64,000 nt of DNA from Hyphomicrobium sulfonivorans (GCF_013306565.1 NZ_PZPO01000004.1:558001-622000); one strand, 5' to 3'; numbered from the stretch's first letter, positions 1 to 9,551 are shown. The notes: generated by a model from the sequence alone, not told the origin. Translations and numbers: made by a program.

Positions 1-227
1 GCCAGTTCCTCGGGCAGGATCTGTTGCGGCGGCTCTCGCGTCGTCTGGGTGAAGGTGCGTTCAACGGCGCGCTCACCGCCCGCGTCGGCGCCGCTGCGGT
101 GGAGGTGTGCCGGCCGCTGCCGTTCATTTCCGCGCCGCCCGTCCGCGCGCGTGACATGCTGGCCGAAGCGTTCCGCCGCAATACCACTGCGGCGCCATCC
201 GCAGATGACGCCGCCAGCAAGTCCTGA
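1..227 (+). CDS. C-terminal end of a YcjF-like (DUF697 / UPF0283) membrane protein, 5' truncated by the window edge
   Basis: The frame is open from the window edge and ends at TGA 225-227, giving about 74 residues of a C-terminus. It contains RRLGEGAFNGALTARVG and AAVEVCRPLPF, which match the conserved end of the YcjF/TIGR01620 family. That family consists of inner-membrane proteins usually encoded just after the ATPase-like gene ycjX; such a partner would lie outside the window. The family is associated with envelope stress but has no settled biochemical function. The gene converges on opgH, whose stop lies 57 bp away. The assignment rests on recall of the family tail and not on a full-length protein. 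Confidence 0.75.
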   Translation, partial: QFLGQDLLRRLSRRLGEGAFNGALTARVGAAAVEVCRPLPFISAPPVRARDMLAEAFRRNTTAAPSADDAASKS

Positions 228-284
228 ATTATCGATACCCGTCGGCTTGTCGTGGCAGCCGCCGCAACAGCGACGGCCCGCTTA

Positions 285-2261
285 TCAAGCCGCGCGAATG
301 ATCGGCACCACCTTGCCGTCAATGGCGCGGTTCGCGATCTGCATCGCCCACTCATCACCGGCGCGGCGCGCGCTTTCCACGATCGCCGGCTCTTTGCGGC
401 CGTCACGGGTCGACAGCAGCGAACGCAGTATCCGCGGGGCCTTGCGCGACGTCAGCCAGCTCACCGGCGCCGCCAGCACCAGACCTAAGATAACCGGCGA
501 CATCCACGCCAGCACCAGCGCCGAAGCCTCGTAGCACAGCACCGCCATCACAACGCCGATCGCCATGTGCCAGCGGTGATAACGCAGCGCCGACACAAAC
601 GAGAGCCCTTCACCATCACGGCTCTGCGGACGCCAGCCGGAGTCAAAGCCGAACAGCACCTGGAACACTGCAACAGTCTGCGTCACCATCAGAATGGGCG
701 AGATCAGGATCGAGAACAGCGTTTCCGTCACCACACCGGCCACGGCCCGCATCCGGCCCCGACGTTCGCGCGCCGCGTAAGCCCGCTTGATCTCCAGCGC
801 CAGCCCTAGAAACTTCGGCATCAGCACAATCGCCATCGTGGCAAAGAACAGCCGCAGCGCCGCGCCCGGGTCCGTGACTGGCCACACCGGGAATAGCGTC
901 TTCTCGTCGATGAAGTAGCTCGGGATCATCTGCTGACCCTGCAACGCCAGTACGATACCGACGACCAGCGACGACGCCCACACCAGCGACATCAGATAGG
1001 ATGTAGCGCCCATCAGCAGATGCAGGCGGCCCATCGTGGTGATGTTCGAGGTGAACACGATGCCAAGATGCTGCAGGTTGCCCTGCGCCCAGCGCCGGTC
1101 GCGCGCCACCACGTCGGGCAGCGTCGGCGGCTGGCCCTCGTAGCTGCCCTCGATGGTCGGCACCATGTGCACGCCCCAGTCGGCGCGGGCCAGCAGCACC
1201 GCCTCAACAAAGTCATGGCTCTGAATATCGCCGCCAAAAGGCGCCCGTCCCGGCAGCGTTGGCAGGCCCGCAGCCGAAGCGAAGGCCACCGTGCGGATTA
1301 TGGCGTTGTGGCCCCAGTAGTTGCCCTGGTCGCGATGCCAGAACGCCAGTCCGGCGGCCACCAGCGGCCCGTAAACATTAGAAGCAAACTGCGTCAGATA
1401 TTGCAGTAGCGTCGAGGCGCCGGTCAGGCGCGGCACGGTCTGGATCAGGCCAGCGGTCTGCTCGCGCTCCATCGCCAGCGCCAACCGCACCAGCGTCATG
1501 CCAGACATCACGCTGTCGCCGTCCAGCACCACGAAGTGCGCATAGCCACCGCCGAAACGGCGCACCCAGTCCTTGATGTTGCCGGCCTTGCGCGCGTGGT
1601 TGTCACGACGGCGGCGGTAATAAACCGGAATGATATCGCTCAGGCGATGGCGCAGCGCGCGATAGGCGCTCTCCTCGGCAGCGCCCGCGCCATTGCCGCT
1701 CTCATCGCGCGTATCCGAAACGATGAAAACGTCGAATGCCTTTGCCGCGCCCATCGCCTGCAGCTCAAGCGCGATGGCCTGAATGGTGCCGGCTATCCGG
1801 GCTGGATCTTCATGGTACACCGGGAACAGCAGCGCAGTTCGGGTCGTCATCTCCGGGCCCGGCTGCGGCAGATCCAGGGTGTCGGCTTTCTCGCCGCCAA
1901 ACAGCGGAATGAAGCCGAGCGCAGCATTCAGCGAGCCCAGCGCGATCCAGCCGAATGCAATTGTCGACAGCACCAGAAACAGCATCTGCAACGGCGTCGC
2001 CTGCTCAACCGCCAGCACGCCGTAGAGCTCATAGGCAAATGCCGCCGTCAGCAGTAGCGCGCCGGTGAACACAGCCGCCCGCGGGATCCAATAGCCGCGA
2101 CGCTGCCGAGGCTTCGCGCCGCGCGCCTTGAAATCCTGATCGGGCATGTCGAGCGGCACTTCCGGCGGCAGCAGCTCAGGGCTGCTGACATCAGGCAAGC
2201 GTCCAATTTTTTCGCCCGCCACAGTGATCTCGCTCATGAACTGGTCCATCGATAAAGCCAT
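285..2261 (-). CDS. opgH: OpgH/MdoH: membrane glucosyltransferase for osmoregulated periplasmic glucans
   Basis: 658 residues. A membrane-embedded family 2 glycosyltransferase that polymerises UDP-glucose into the beta-1,2-linked backbone of osmoregulated periplasmic glucans. Two membrane segments at about 62-82 and 92-120 precede the cytosolic GT2 domain (about 140-400). The GT2 residues are visible: D183 in VSDTRDES, the D247-G-D249 metal site, D350, and an (R/Q)xxRW motif at R387-W391. Further hydrophobic segments follow at about 410-440, 465-485, 510-535 and 570-605. The protein is shorter than E. coli OpgH (about 850 aa) because the long N-terminal extension is missing, which is common in alphaproteobacteria. 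Its start overlaps the end of opgG by 28 bp, indicating translational coupling. Confidence 0.95.
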   Translation of the reverse strand: MALSMDQFMSEITVAGEKIGRLPDVSSPELLPPEVPLDMPDQDFKARGAKPRQRRGYWIPRAAVFTGALLLTAAFAYELYGVLAVEQATPLQMLFLVLSTIAFGWIALGSLNAALGFIPLFGGEKADTLDLPQPGPEMTTRTALLFPVYHEDPARIAGTIQAIALELQAMGAAKAFDVFIVSDTRDESGNGAGAAEESAYRALRHRLSDIIPVYYRRRRDNHARKAGNIKDWVRRFGGGYAHFVVLDGDSVMSGMTLVRLALAMEREQTAGLIQTVPRLTGASTLLQYLTQFASNVYGPLVAAGLAFWHRDQGNYWGHNAIIRTVAFASAAGLPTLPGRAPFGGDIQSHDFVEAVLLARADWGVHMVPTIEGSYEGQPPTLPDVVARDRRWAQGNLQHLGIVFTSNITTMGRLHLLMGATSYLMSLVWASSLVVGIVLALQGQQMIPSYFIDEKTLFPVWPVTDPGAALRLFFATMAIVLMPKFLGLALEIKRAYAARERRGRMRAVAGVVTETLFSILISPILMVTQTVAVFQVLFGFDSGWRPQSRDGEGLSFVSALRYHRWHMAIGVVMAVLCYEASALVLAWMSPVILGLVLAAPVSWLTSRKAPRILRSLLSTRDGRKEPAIVESARRAGDEWAMQIANRAIDGKVVPIIRAA

Positions 2262-3784
2262 GTCTCAGAGATCTGCTGATCTCCGAGCTTTAGTGCCAAA
2301 CGAAGTTCACAAAGATCGGTTCCGGCCGGATCGAGTTCAAAACTCACCCGAAGGCCTTTAATTTCTGGGTTTTCGTGCACGGCCACATCCGAAATCGTGC
2401 CGGGATTCGCCGACACGACTGCGACAGGCATCTGCGAGCGGTTTTGCAGCGCCGGTCCGATGAAATCGACGATGAACTTCGTCGTGCCATCGGTCTTGCC
2501 GCGCCCCACTCGCGTGGCCGCCGTCAACGCACCGCTCCATGCCACCGGCAGCGAGTTCGTCCAGTGCATCCGGTAGCCGAATGTAAACGGCACGCCGGCT
2601 TCCAGTTCTTTGGTCGGCTTCCAGTAGGCCACGATGTTGTCGTGGATCTCTTCGCCGGTTGGAATTTCGATCAATTCAACATAACCCGAGCCCCAACGGC
2701 CTTTGGGTTCGATCCAGACGGTCGGGCGCTTCTCATACCGCGCTTCCAGATCCTCATAGGAATGGAACGAGCGTGCACGCTGGCACAGGCCGAAGCCCTT
2801 CACGTTCTTGTCCAGGAAGGCGCTGGTCTGCAAACGGCGCGGGTTGGTCAGCGGGCGCCAGATGCACTCATTGTTACCGTTGAAGATCGCCAGACCGTCG
2901 CTGTCGTGAACCGCAGGCCGGAAGTCATCGCGGATACGGTGGTGTCCGGGTCCATGCAGGAACATGCTCGTCAGCGGGCCAAGACCGACATGCTTCAGCG
3001 CGCGGCGCGGATAGAGCGTCGCTTCTACGTCCACAATCGTGGATTCGCCGGGCTCAGCCACGAAACGATAAGCCCCTGTCACGGACTCGCTGTCGAGCAA
3101 CGCGTGCACAATTATGGAGCGTTCACCCGGCTGCGGCTTCTCGATCCAGAAGGCGCGGAACAGCGGAAATTCTTCACCACCTGGGCGGGCGGTGTTGATC
3201 GCCAGACCGCGGGCCGAAAGACCATAGAGCTGCTCGCGTCCCACCGCGCGAAAATAGCTCGCGCCCTGGAACACCAGATACTCGTCGAAATAGTCGGGCC
3301 GATTGATGGGGCCATGCACCCGGAAGCCGGAGAAGCCGTAGGGCGCGCCCTCACCAGCGTCCTTCACTAGCGGCCCGATGGAAAACAGATTGCTGTCCGC
3401 CTTCAGGCGCCGGGCTGTGCCGCCGTCGACAAGCCAGAGCTCGACCGGCGTGTTGTAAAGCCAGCCCATCGGCAGCAGTTGCAGCTCAAAATCGATGGGG
3501 TCGCCCCGCCAGATCGCCTGATCGGTGCGGAAGCGAATATCGCGAAACTGATCATAAGAAAGTTGATTGAATGCTTCCGGCAGCGTCATGGCCGGACTTG
3601 CAAATTCGCTGGCTGCCAGTTCCTTCGCGATCGACTTCACCAGATCGCCGGTGAACGCCGTCGTAGCATCCGTCAGTGGTGCCGCCTCCACGTGGGAGAT
3701 CTCGCCCCGCAGTACCGCCCCGAGGACCGCGAAGGCGCCCGCCGACAACAGGACCGATCTCCGGTCCAACCGCGTCGCTTCCAT
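2234..3784 (-). CDS. opgG: OpgG/OpgD family periplasmic glucan biosynthesis protein with a Tat signal
   Basis: 516 residues from the chosen ATG. The longer frame to 3871 adds 29 residues that would bury the signal peptide. The N-terminus has a twin-arginine motif (DRRSVLL, R8-R9) followed by a hydrophobic core and an Ala-rich cleavage region near residue 35, so the protein is predicted to be a Tat-exported periplasmic protein. The remainder is the MdoG fold: beta-sandwich segments such as FRDIRFRTDQAIWRGD and WIEPKGRWGSGYVELIEIPT, and a C-terminal immunoglobulin-like domain. The family acts on the nascent glucan backbone released by OpgH. E. coli OpgG uses a Sec signal whereas OpgD uses Tat, so the subfamily could be OpgD. 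First gene of a two-gene operon with opgH. Confidence 0.93.
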   Translation of the reverse strand: MEATRLDRRSVLLSAGAFAVLGAVLRGEISHVEAAPLTDATTAFTGDLVKSIAKELAASEFASPAMTLPEAFNQLSYDQFRDIRFRTDQAIWRGDPIDFELQLLPMGWLYNTPVELWLVDGGTARRLKADSNLFSIGPLVKDAGEGAPYGFSGFRVHGPINRPDYFDEYLVFQGASYFRAVGREQLYGLSARGLAINTARPGGEEFPLFRAFWIEKPQPGERSIIVHALLDSESVTGAYRFVAEPGESTIVDVEATLYPRRALKHVGLGPLTSMFLHGPGHHRIRDDFRPAVHDSDGLAIFNGNNECIWRPLTNPRRLQTSAFLDKNVKGFGLCQRARSFHSYEDLEARYEKRPTVWIEPKGRWGSGYVELIEIPTGEEIHDNIVAYWKPTKELEAGVPFTFGYRMHWTNSLPVAWSGALTAATRVGRGKTDGTTKFIVDFIGPALQNRSQMPVAVVSANPGTISDVAVHENPEIKGLRVSFELDPAGTDLCELRLALKLGDQQISETWLYRWTSS

Positions 3785-4603
3785 TCTTCGTCTGCTTTCC
3801 GTGTCAGAATGCGCTCTCTCGGTCACAACGCACGTCGCACCGATCCCGTTGCCTCTGTTGGGAAAAAACACGCCAAAATTAAAGCGTGAGTTTTACCTAC
3901 AGCGACTTAACAGCCCCTATGCGTGTAAACGCGACTTAACATGCCGCAGTGTTTTGTGCCGATGAGTGTTCGCCTGCGTACCCTGCGAGCGGAATAGCCG
4001 GGCTTCGATCAAGGCCGTGCGATCGCAATATTCAGCAGTGCTTATCGCCGTGCTTCAACCCAAAGTGGCCGCGACTCCCGCAGGATAGCGCAATCCTCGG
4101 CGCTCTTTTTGCGCTGCATCAGGATAATGTAACCGCCGTATTTCGGCAAGCACGTGACACCTGCGAAGGGCTGCTTCCAAGTCACCTGGCATGCGACGCG
4201 TCGGCACAGGGCTTCTCACTTCGATCTGCTCCCCTCTTGCCGACAACATGAACGGCGTAATGACGTTGCCGGACGAACTGCAAATCCACAAACTTTGGCG
4301 CAACGACCGTTGCACAAAATAGCCACATTCCAGAAATGCACTAATATTTCAGCGCCTTAAGGCCACGAGCCGTGTCGTGGCCGCCGGGCCACATACCCAC
4401 CGGATTCCACGGCTTTTCGCGCTCAAGGCGTTTCATCTCGCGTAAATCTCTGATTAAGCTTCTGCCCCGAGCGGTGATTCGGTTTGTCGACCTCCACCGC
4501 GCGCAAAGAACGAAGTAAACGATAGGTTGCGTTGGGTTTCGTAGGGAGTAGGCGGCTTCTGTGTGTGGCGTCGCCGATAAAGTAAGCAGACGGGAGTAGG
4601 TCA
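3785..4603. other. Divergent intergenic region between opgG and the porin, no gene supported
   Basis: About 820 bp lie between the opgG start (minus) and the porin start (plus). Reading frames of 68-136 codons occur on both strands, but none has a Shine-Dalgarno sequence, a recognisable motif or codon use like the neighbours. The stretch just upstream of opgG (about 3860-3950) is more A+T-rich and probably holds the opg promoter. The long leader before the porin may carry regulatory elements or an untranslated leader, as is common for abundant porins. I see no convincing riboswitch or small-RNA structure. Confidence 0.5.
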
Positions 4604-5860
4604 ATGAGAAAGTCTAGTCTAGGTGCCCTCGTGGCAGCAGGCCTGCTGGCTGGTGGTCTTTCCACCGGTAGCGCCTCGGCCGCAGATCTTGGCGGCAATT
4701 GCTGCGCCGATCTTGAAGAACGTATCGCCGAACTCGAAGCGACGACCGCACGTAAGGGCAACCGCAAGGTTTCGCTGACCGTGTCCGGTTGGGTTGGCCA
4801 GCAGGTCATGTGGTGGGACGACGGTTACGAGTCCAACACCTACGTTGGCGACCTCGGCGCCACGCTGTCCTCGCACTTCAAGTTTACTGGCCAGGCCACG
4901 ATTTCTCCGGGCTGGTATGCCGGTTATGTGCTGCACGTCGAAGCGCGCAACAACAACTCGCTCGGCCTGTCGCAGGACTACGGCACTCCCGGCGCTGTTG
5001 CTGACGGCGTCCACCTGCTGCAGTCGTTCTGGTTCGTAAAGAGCGACCAGCTCGGTAAGCTCAGCGTCGGCCTGCAGTCGCAAGCTTCGGACAACACCGC
5101 CATTCTCGTTGACGGTTCGGGCTCGCTCGTTCCCGCCAACTGGGTCGCGTTCGACTACGCCAACTTCACCATCCGCAATTCAGCAGGCCCCGGAAACACC
5201 GGCGTGCGCTGGATCGGCGTAGGCGGCTGCGTCGGCGGCGGCGCCATCGGCGACTGCAACGGCGCAACTCAGAACGTTGTCCGTTACGACTCGCCAACAT
5301 TCGGCGGTTTCTCGGTCTCGGCCTCTTGGGGTGAGGACGATATGTGGGATGTGGCCGCCCGTTACGCGGGTGAACACGCCGGCTTCAAGGTTGCTGTAGC
5401 CGCTGCCTACAACGAGAACAGCACCGAGCTTTGGCTTGGCCCGACGGCAGGTGACACCTTCCAGTACTTCCAGATCGGTGGTTACATCGAGCACGTGCCG
5501 ACCGGCGTGTTCGTCTACGGTGCCTACGGCAATGCTCAGTACGATCTGGCTGCCGGTGAGTCTGAGACCTACTACGTCAAGGCTGGTCTGCGTGAGCGCT
5601 GGTCTGCTCTCGGCCACACCGTTCTGTACGGTGAGTACGAGAACAATAAGGCCGATGGTCTTGCATTCGTGCAGCAGCCGATCGGCGGCGCGGCAACCTC
5701 CAGTGACTTCGATCTCTGGGGTCTCGGTGTAGTCCAGGAAATCGACGCCGCTGCCATGTCGGTGTGGGTCTCCTACCGTCACGTCGAGTACAACGACAAC
5801 TCGGCCATCAACTACGAAGACTTCCAGTACGTGAAGGCCGGTGCGCTGATCAACTTCTGA
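4604..5860 (+). CDS. Alphaproteobacterial general porin (Porin_2 family)
   Basis: 418 residues. An outer-membrane trimeric beta-barrel porin for small hydrophilic solutes. A 26-residue Sec signal peptide ending in SASA is followed by the family's short N-terminal helix (CCADLEERIAELEATTARK) and the first strand (VSLTVSGWVGQQVMWWDDG). Alternating aromatic strands continue to a terminal Phe (AGALINF), the usual BAM-recognised end. The start is supported by GGGAG seven bases before the ATG. Codon use is strongly biased to C-ending codons, suggesting high expression. The gene stands alone, with a rho-independent terminator 36 bp downstream. Confidence 0.95.
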   Translation: MRKSSLGALVAAGLLAGGLSTGSASAADLGGNCCADLEERIAELEATTARKGNRKVSLTVSGWVGQQVMWWDDGYESNTYVGDLGATLSSHFKFTGQATISPGWYAGYVLHVEARNNNSLGLSQDYGTPGAVADGVHLLQSFWFVKSDQLGKLSVGLQSQASDNTAILVDGSGSLVPANWVAFDYANFTIRNSAGPGNTGVRWIGVGGCVGGGAIGDCNGATQNVVRYDSPTFGGFSVSASWGEDDMWDVAARYAGEHAGFKVAVAAAYNENSTELWLGPTAGDTFQYFQIGGYIEHVPTGVFVYGAYGNAQYDLAAGESETYYVKAGLRERWSALGHTVLYGEYENNKADGLAFVQQPIGGAATSSDFDLWGLGVVQEIDAAAMSVWVSYRHVEYNDNSAINYEDFQYVKAGALINF

Positions 5861-5895
5861 TCTGAGCACGGAGCCATCACCATCTGACTTAAGCG

Positions 5896-5929
5896 GAAGC
5901 CGCCCCTCACCGGGCGGCTTCTTGCTTTT
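5896..5929 (+). terminator. Rho-independent terminator of the porin gene
   Basis: A perfect 10-bp inverted repeat, GAAGCCGCCC/GGGCGGCTTC, with a 6-base loop is followed by TTGCTTTT. It sits 36 bp after the porin stop. Confidence 0.9.
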
Positions 5930-7172
5930 AAGTCGGCCCTGTTTTTAACACCGGCGCTGCTCACTTCAGCGAAAGCAGGCAATCGTCCGGTCGGCCGCGC
6001 ACCCACGTTGACACTCAACGCTTTCCGGGCAGCATCATCCGCGCACTCTAATCGCTTGCCGCCAACGATTGCTCACAGGAGCACGGCACTCACCACATCC
6101 AACCTGGCCCTCGGTCGATCGCCCCATGCCGGTGAGTGGCGGCTTTTGCTCGATGTCACCCACCCCGCGCATCAGCACCTGCGCTACGGGACACGCCGCT
6201 CTGCAGCCGGCGCTAGGACAACCGTCCGCTCCTTGAACAGGAGCGTTTGACGCCTGACGGGTTTCTCAATAGTGACCGGATCTCACCATCCGCCGCGAAT
6301 GCAGTATCACCCCGCAAGACCAGACTTCGTCCCGCCCGCCTGTCCGCCGTGCTGTGAAACTGCGCAATGCTAAGCGCTGTTTTCGAAGTTGCGGAATGAC
6401 ACCCGCTCTAAATCATCGGACTCCCGCGCCGGCAGGCGGGAGGTCTCAGTCACGCATCGAACAGCACTTACACAACTTCAGCTGGCGTCAGGATGCGCAT
6501 CCCTGCACCGAATGCCAGTGCGGTGTTCGAAAGCTGCCCTGCTCGTCGAGCTGAGGTTTTGAAGGTTGGCCGAAGATACAGAAACGGTGGATGCGCAATG
6601 TCCTTTGACGGATATAAGCCGACCGGCAGGGCCAAACTTCGTCCCATCGCTTCCGCTCAGCGCCTTCAGTCGCTTCGGCGCGAACTACATTCGCCCGCGG
6701 ACAACCTCGCAGAGAGCGTCTATAGCGCAGAACCACTTTGTCGGCTGCAGCTGCAAACGCGACACCGACTGTGAAGCTTGAAGCTTCAAGCCCTCTGAAG
6801 ACGCCCCTCAACCCCGTCAAAATCTATAACGCGCGTTTCGCGGCAGGCAGCACTCTCTCGCAGCACCGCTCCCGCTAAAATGCAGGTGGTCATGCGCTCC
6901 GCTCGTCAGCGGGAAGTTCTATTCAGCATGGCCACAGAGGTGAAACCGCAAGGGCATTTGCTTCAAAGGTGCAGCAAACGGTCCATGCAGCCGACGCGAG
7001 CTTCACCCCAACAAGCGCGCGCAAGCGTCTCGGACGGTGGCCTCAGCGGCGCTGCTAGCTGCGTTGGAGATGCCCGCGAGGTGGCTGTGATGGCGGCGGT
7101 CGCGCCTTTTATTGCGAACACTTCCAGCAGCGGGCCGGCCTCGCGCTCAAGAATTGCCGCCAACACAAAATG
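5930..7172. other. Gene-poor 1.2-kb region downstream of the porin
   Basis: No frame here shows a Shine-Dalgarno sequence plus a plausible protein. Candidate frames of 66-110 codons on both strands are rich in Arg, Ser, Pro and Cys, as expected for spurious translation of G+C-rich DNA. A perfect 14-bp palindrome (CTTGAAGCTTCAAG, 6777-6790) is the only clear structured motif. The tract could be a decayed gene or gene remnants between two terminators (5896-5929 and 7173-7209). I cannot name a parent gene. Confidence 0.5.
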
Positions 7173-7209
7173 AAAAGAGCTCCCGCGTGTAGCGAACACG
7201 CGAGAGCTC
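7173..7209 (-). terminator. Terminator of the small gene at 7259-7576, possibly bidirectional
   Basis: The inverted repeat 7177-7190 / 7196-7209 (GAGCTCCCGCGTGT and ACACGCGAGAGCTC, one mismatch) has a 5-base loop. Read on the minus strand it is followed by TTTTCATTTTG, a good U-tract. On the plus strand it is followed by the weaker ATCATTGTTTT. Confidence 0.85.
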
Positions 7210-7258
7210 ATCATTGTTTTCAACTCAACACGGCACGCCGGCCGAAGCCGTTCCGATG

Positions 7259-7576
7259 TCACGCCAGCGCAAGCGCGAAAGCGTCATGCCTGCCGCTGAG
7301 ATTGTGCTCGAGGTTGTGACTGGAGCTGCGCCCGCGGCTGCTGCGTTCGCGCTGCCGTGCATTGGATGCCGCGTGCACGCTGGCACGCGCCCGGCGCACG
7401 CCGTGCAAATCGTCGGCCGCCCGTTGCGCGGCGGAGGCCGTCGCAAAACGCTTGCCGTCAAGCGACTGGAAGGCGCCAATTGCGGAGTGGAAGCGGAAAG
7501 AGGCCTCGCCTTCTTCACGCACGACGATGCCAACGGCGTCGCTTCCGATCTCGATGATATAGGCTTGTGAGGACAT
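7259..7576 (-). CDS. Small uncharacterised protein, 105 aa
   Basis: The start is unusually well supported: AGGAG lies six bases before the ATG, and a strong terminator follows 50 bp after the stop. The N-terminal half is a compact, plausible domain (SSQAYIIEIGSDAVGIVVRE, then FRFHSAIGAFQSLDGKRF) with alternating beta-like hydrophobic residues. It ends in a short helix that begins TASAAQRAADDL. The C-terminal half is Arg/Ser/Ala-rich and probably disordered. No signal peptide or membrane segment. I recall similar short proteins annotated as hypothetical in Hyphomicrobiales but know of no function. It is the only convincing gene between the porin and ypfJ. Confidence 0.7.
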   Translation of the reverse strand: MSSQAYIIEIGSDAVGIVVREEGEASFRFHSAIGAFQSLDGKRFATASAAQRAADDLHGVRRARASVHAASNARQRERSSRGRSSSHNLEHNLSGRHDAFALALA

Positions 7577-8000
7577 AAGTACTCCTTGCGCCGGCCTATC
7601 TACCGGCGCTCCTTTTGCATGTTTTGATGTCAGTTATTTGTCGCTAGGCCGAATTTGCCCAAATGCCTCAGCAACACATGCAACAGGAGGAACCGGCCCA
7701 TACGTGAGCCAGCGGAGTGCGGTTATTTGACGAATGTGCGACACTTGCCATCGTTGTTCTCCTTCGAGCAGAGCCGTGCAGATCCTGCACAGCGTCTTAG
7801 CGTTTGGTTTCGCGGCGCAAACTTGCTCTGCAAATCACCGCGGCTGACCGAAGCGTTGGCCAACGCGTTCATAGATGGGTGCAGGCCCTTCAAAGGTCAA
7901 ATAGGAAGAACTGCAAAACATATGAGCCTCTGTCAGAGCATCCATATTTGGCGAGGAAACGGCCTGTGCCCCAAGCGGTTCCAAACATATATCAGCATCG
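7577..8000. other. Upstream region of the small gene, no gene supported
   Basis: About 420 bp, more A+T-rich than its surroundings. A 124-codon plus-strand frame (7655-8029) has no ribosome binding site and an unconvincing composition. The part nearest 7577 should contain the minus-strand promoter of the 105-aa protein gene. Confidence 0.4.
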
Positions 8001-8231
8001 TCAAAGGCCCGGATAATTGGGCTTTTTGAGCGCCACGTAAAAACGGCGAGCTAAAATAATTCCAAAACTGCGGTCACCGCTTTCTCTGCTGGTTGGCAGC
8101 CCGGTCAGTACCGGCGGACTGAGATTGACACAAAACCAGGCGAGTAATGCCGCGGCCAGACAAAAGCTCAGCAGCGATAAAAATCCCCAAGAACCGACCT
8201 GCGGCCCAAGGCGCGGCAAAACGAAAGCCAA
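8001..8231 (-). CDS. Possible small membrane peptide, 76 aa (weak candidate)
   Basis: A TTG-initiated frame preceded by GGGGAGG seven bases upstream. It has one convincing hydrophobic segment at about 16-42 (GFLSLLSFCLAAALLAWF), then a polar, basic tail. It follows ypfJ on the same strand after a hairpin. No family is recognised, and a chance frame remains possible because the downstream half has no distinguishing features. Confidence 0.3.
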   Translation of the reverse strand: MAFVLPRLGPQVGSWGFLSLLSFCLAAALLAWFCVNLSPPVLTGLPTSRESGDRSFGIILARRFYVALKKPNYPGL

Positions 8232-8255
8232 TGCTTCGCCTCCCCTGAATACGCA

Positions 8256-8286
8256 AACGGCGCAGCTCCCGAGGAACTACGCCGTT
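8256..8286 (-). terminator. Probable terminator of ypfJ
   Basis: A 14-bp stem with a 3-base loop. On the minus strand it pairs completely using two G-U pairs, whereas on the plus strand it would have two C-A mismatches; this orients it to ypfJ, 34 bp upstream. Only three Us follow, so it is a weak intrinsic terminator. Confidence 0.55.
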
Positions 8287-8320
8287 CGCTGAACGAAACC
8301 GTTCGGAACGCTGATTAAAA

Positions 8321-9301
8321 CTACAGCGCGTTGGTATTGAAAGTATCGCACTGGCTGATATCGCCAGCATCGAGGCCACGCTTAAACCAGCGCACGCGCT
8401 GCTCCGAGCTGCCGTGCGTGAAGGCATCGGGCACCACTGTACCCTGCGTGCGCCGCTGGATCATGTCATCACCAATCTGGCTCGCCGCATTGAGGCCCTC
8501 TTCCACGTCACCCGGCTGCAGCCGGTTCTTGACCTGATCGTTGAGGTTCGCCCACACGCCCGCAAGACAATCGGCCTGCAACTCCATGCGCACCTGAACG
8601 GCGTTGGCCTCGCGCTCGCTCATCGACATTTTCATCTCCTGCACCTTGTCCGCGATGCCGAGAAGCTTCTGCACGTGGTGACCCACCTCGTGCGCAATCA
8701 CATAGGCCTGCGCAAAGTCTCCGGGTGCGTTGAAGCGCTTTTTCATCATGTCGTAGAACGATAGGTCGATGTAGATCTTGCGATCCAGCGGACAGTAGAA
8801 CGGTCCCATCTGAGCCATACCCGTGCCGCACGCGGTTCGCGTGGCGCCGGAGAACAGCACCATCTGCGGCTCGGAGTAGTTACGGCCGAAGCTGGAGAAC
8901 ACCTGCTTCCACACATCCTCAGTGTCCGCCAGAACCTGCGACACGAAACGCTTCATGTCGTCCTGGCCGCTAACCTGCGTACCGCCGGGCAGACCCGGAA
9001 TATTCGGCCCGCGCTCGGCTTGTCGCGTGGGAACCTGACGGCTGGATTCTGGCATCTGCGGCACCTGCGGGAATTGCCCGCCGCCGCTGAGAAGATCGAG
9101 CGGATTGACGCCCAGCAGCATCAGGATGCCGCCGATGATCAGAATGGTCCAGATGCTGCCACCGCCTCCACCGCCAATCGGGATGCGGATGCGATTGCCG
9201 CCTGAGCCGCCGGGAAAGCCGCCAGGGAAACGAAAGCCCCCGCGCTCGCCGCGCCGGTCTTCAACGTTCCGGCTTTCGCGATCGTCGTCTCCGTAGCGCA
9301 T
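8321..9301 (-). CDS. ypfJ: YpfJ-like neutral zinc metallopeptidase, membrane anchored
   Basis: 326 residues. The chosen ATG has GGAGAAG three bases upstream and gives the family's usual N-terminus MRYGDDDRESRNVEDRRG; the frame extends 47 codons upstream without support. Layout: an acidic/basic N-terminal tail, a Gly-rich stretch (36-49), one transmembrane segment (about 50-66), a disordered Pro/Gly linker (70-110), then the peptidase domain. The HExxH zinc motif is H204-E205-V-G-H208. C-terminal motifs include MELQADCLAGVW, whose Glu-Asp context fits the third metal ligand, and the ending SEQRVRWFKRGLDAG. The family is widespread; the substrate is unknown. Confidence 0.92.
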   Translation of the reverse strand: MRYGDDDRESRNVEDRRGERGGFRFPGGFPGGSGGNRIRIPIGGGGGGSIWTILIIGGILMLLGVNPLDLLSGGGQFPQVPQMPESSRQVPTRQAERGPNIPGLPGGTQVSGQDDMKRFVSQVLADTEDVWKQVFSSFGRNYSEPQMVLFSGATRTACGTGMAQMGPFYCPLDRKIYIDLSFYDMMKKRFNAPGDFAQAYVIAHEVGHHVQKLLGIADKVQEMKMSMSEREANAVQVRMELQADCLAGVWANLNDQVKNRLQPGDVEEGLNAASQIGDDMIQRRTQGTVVPDAFTHGSSEQRVRWFKRGLDAGDISQCDTFNTNAL

Positions 9302-9551
9302 CGTCTTCTCCAGCCAAGTTGCAAATATCTCTGGCGTTAGTTGCGGCAGCCTCTCGGCCTTGCGGCGGTCCATTGTGCCCGCTGCGGCAGAGCGGTGACA
9401 AGGGCCGGTAGAACTACGGCCGACGCAATCCGCAGGTTGCATTGGCCGTTCTTAAGATTGCCTCCATGGCACACCGCTTCCGCACCACCTCCGCGCAGCG
9501 GTTCTGCCGCCGTATCTCGAGATTTGGCTAAATCCCAAAACATCTGCCAAT

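Noticed and set aside
6880-7173. A 97-codon plus-strand frame ending at the hairpin 7177-7209
   Set aside because: No ribosome binding site, composition rich in Arg/Ser/Ala without any motif, and the hairpin is better explained as terminator of the minus-strand small gene.
6963-7262. A 99-codon minus-strand frame next to the small gene
   Set aside because: It begins inside the end of the small gene and runs through its terminator; no Shine-Dalgarno and no recognised domain.
7655-8029. A 124-codon plus-strand frame in the upstream region of the small gene
   Set aside because: No Shine-Dalgarno at its start and an amino-acid pattern without secondary-structure periodicity.
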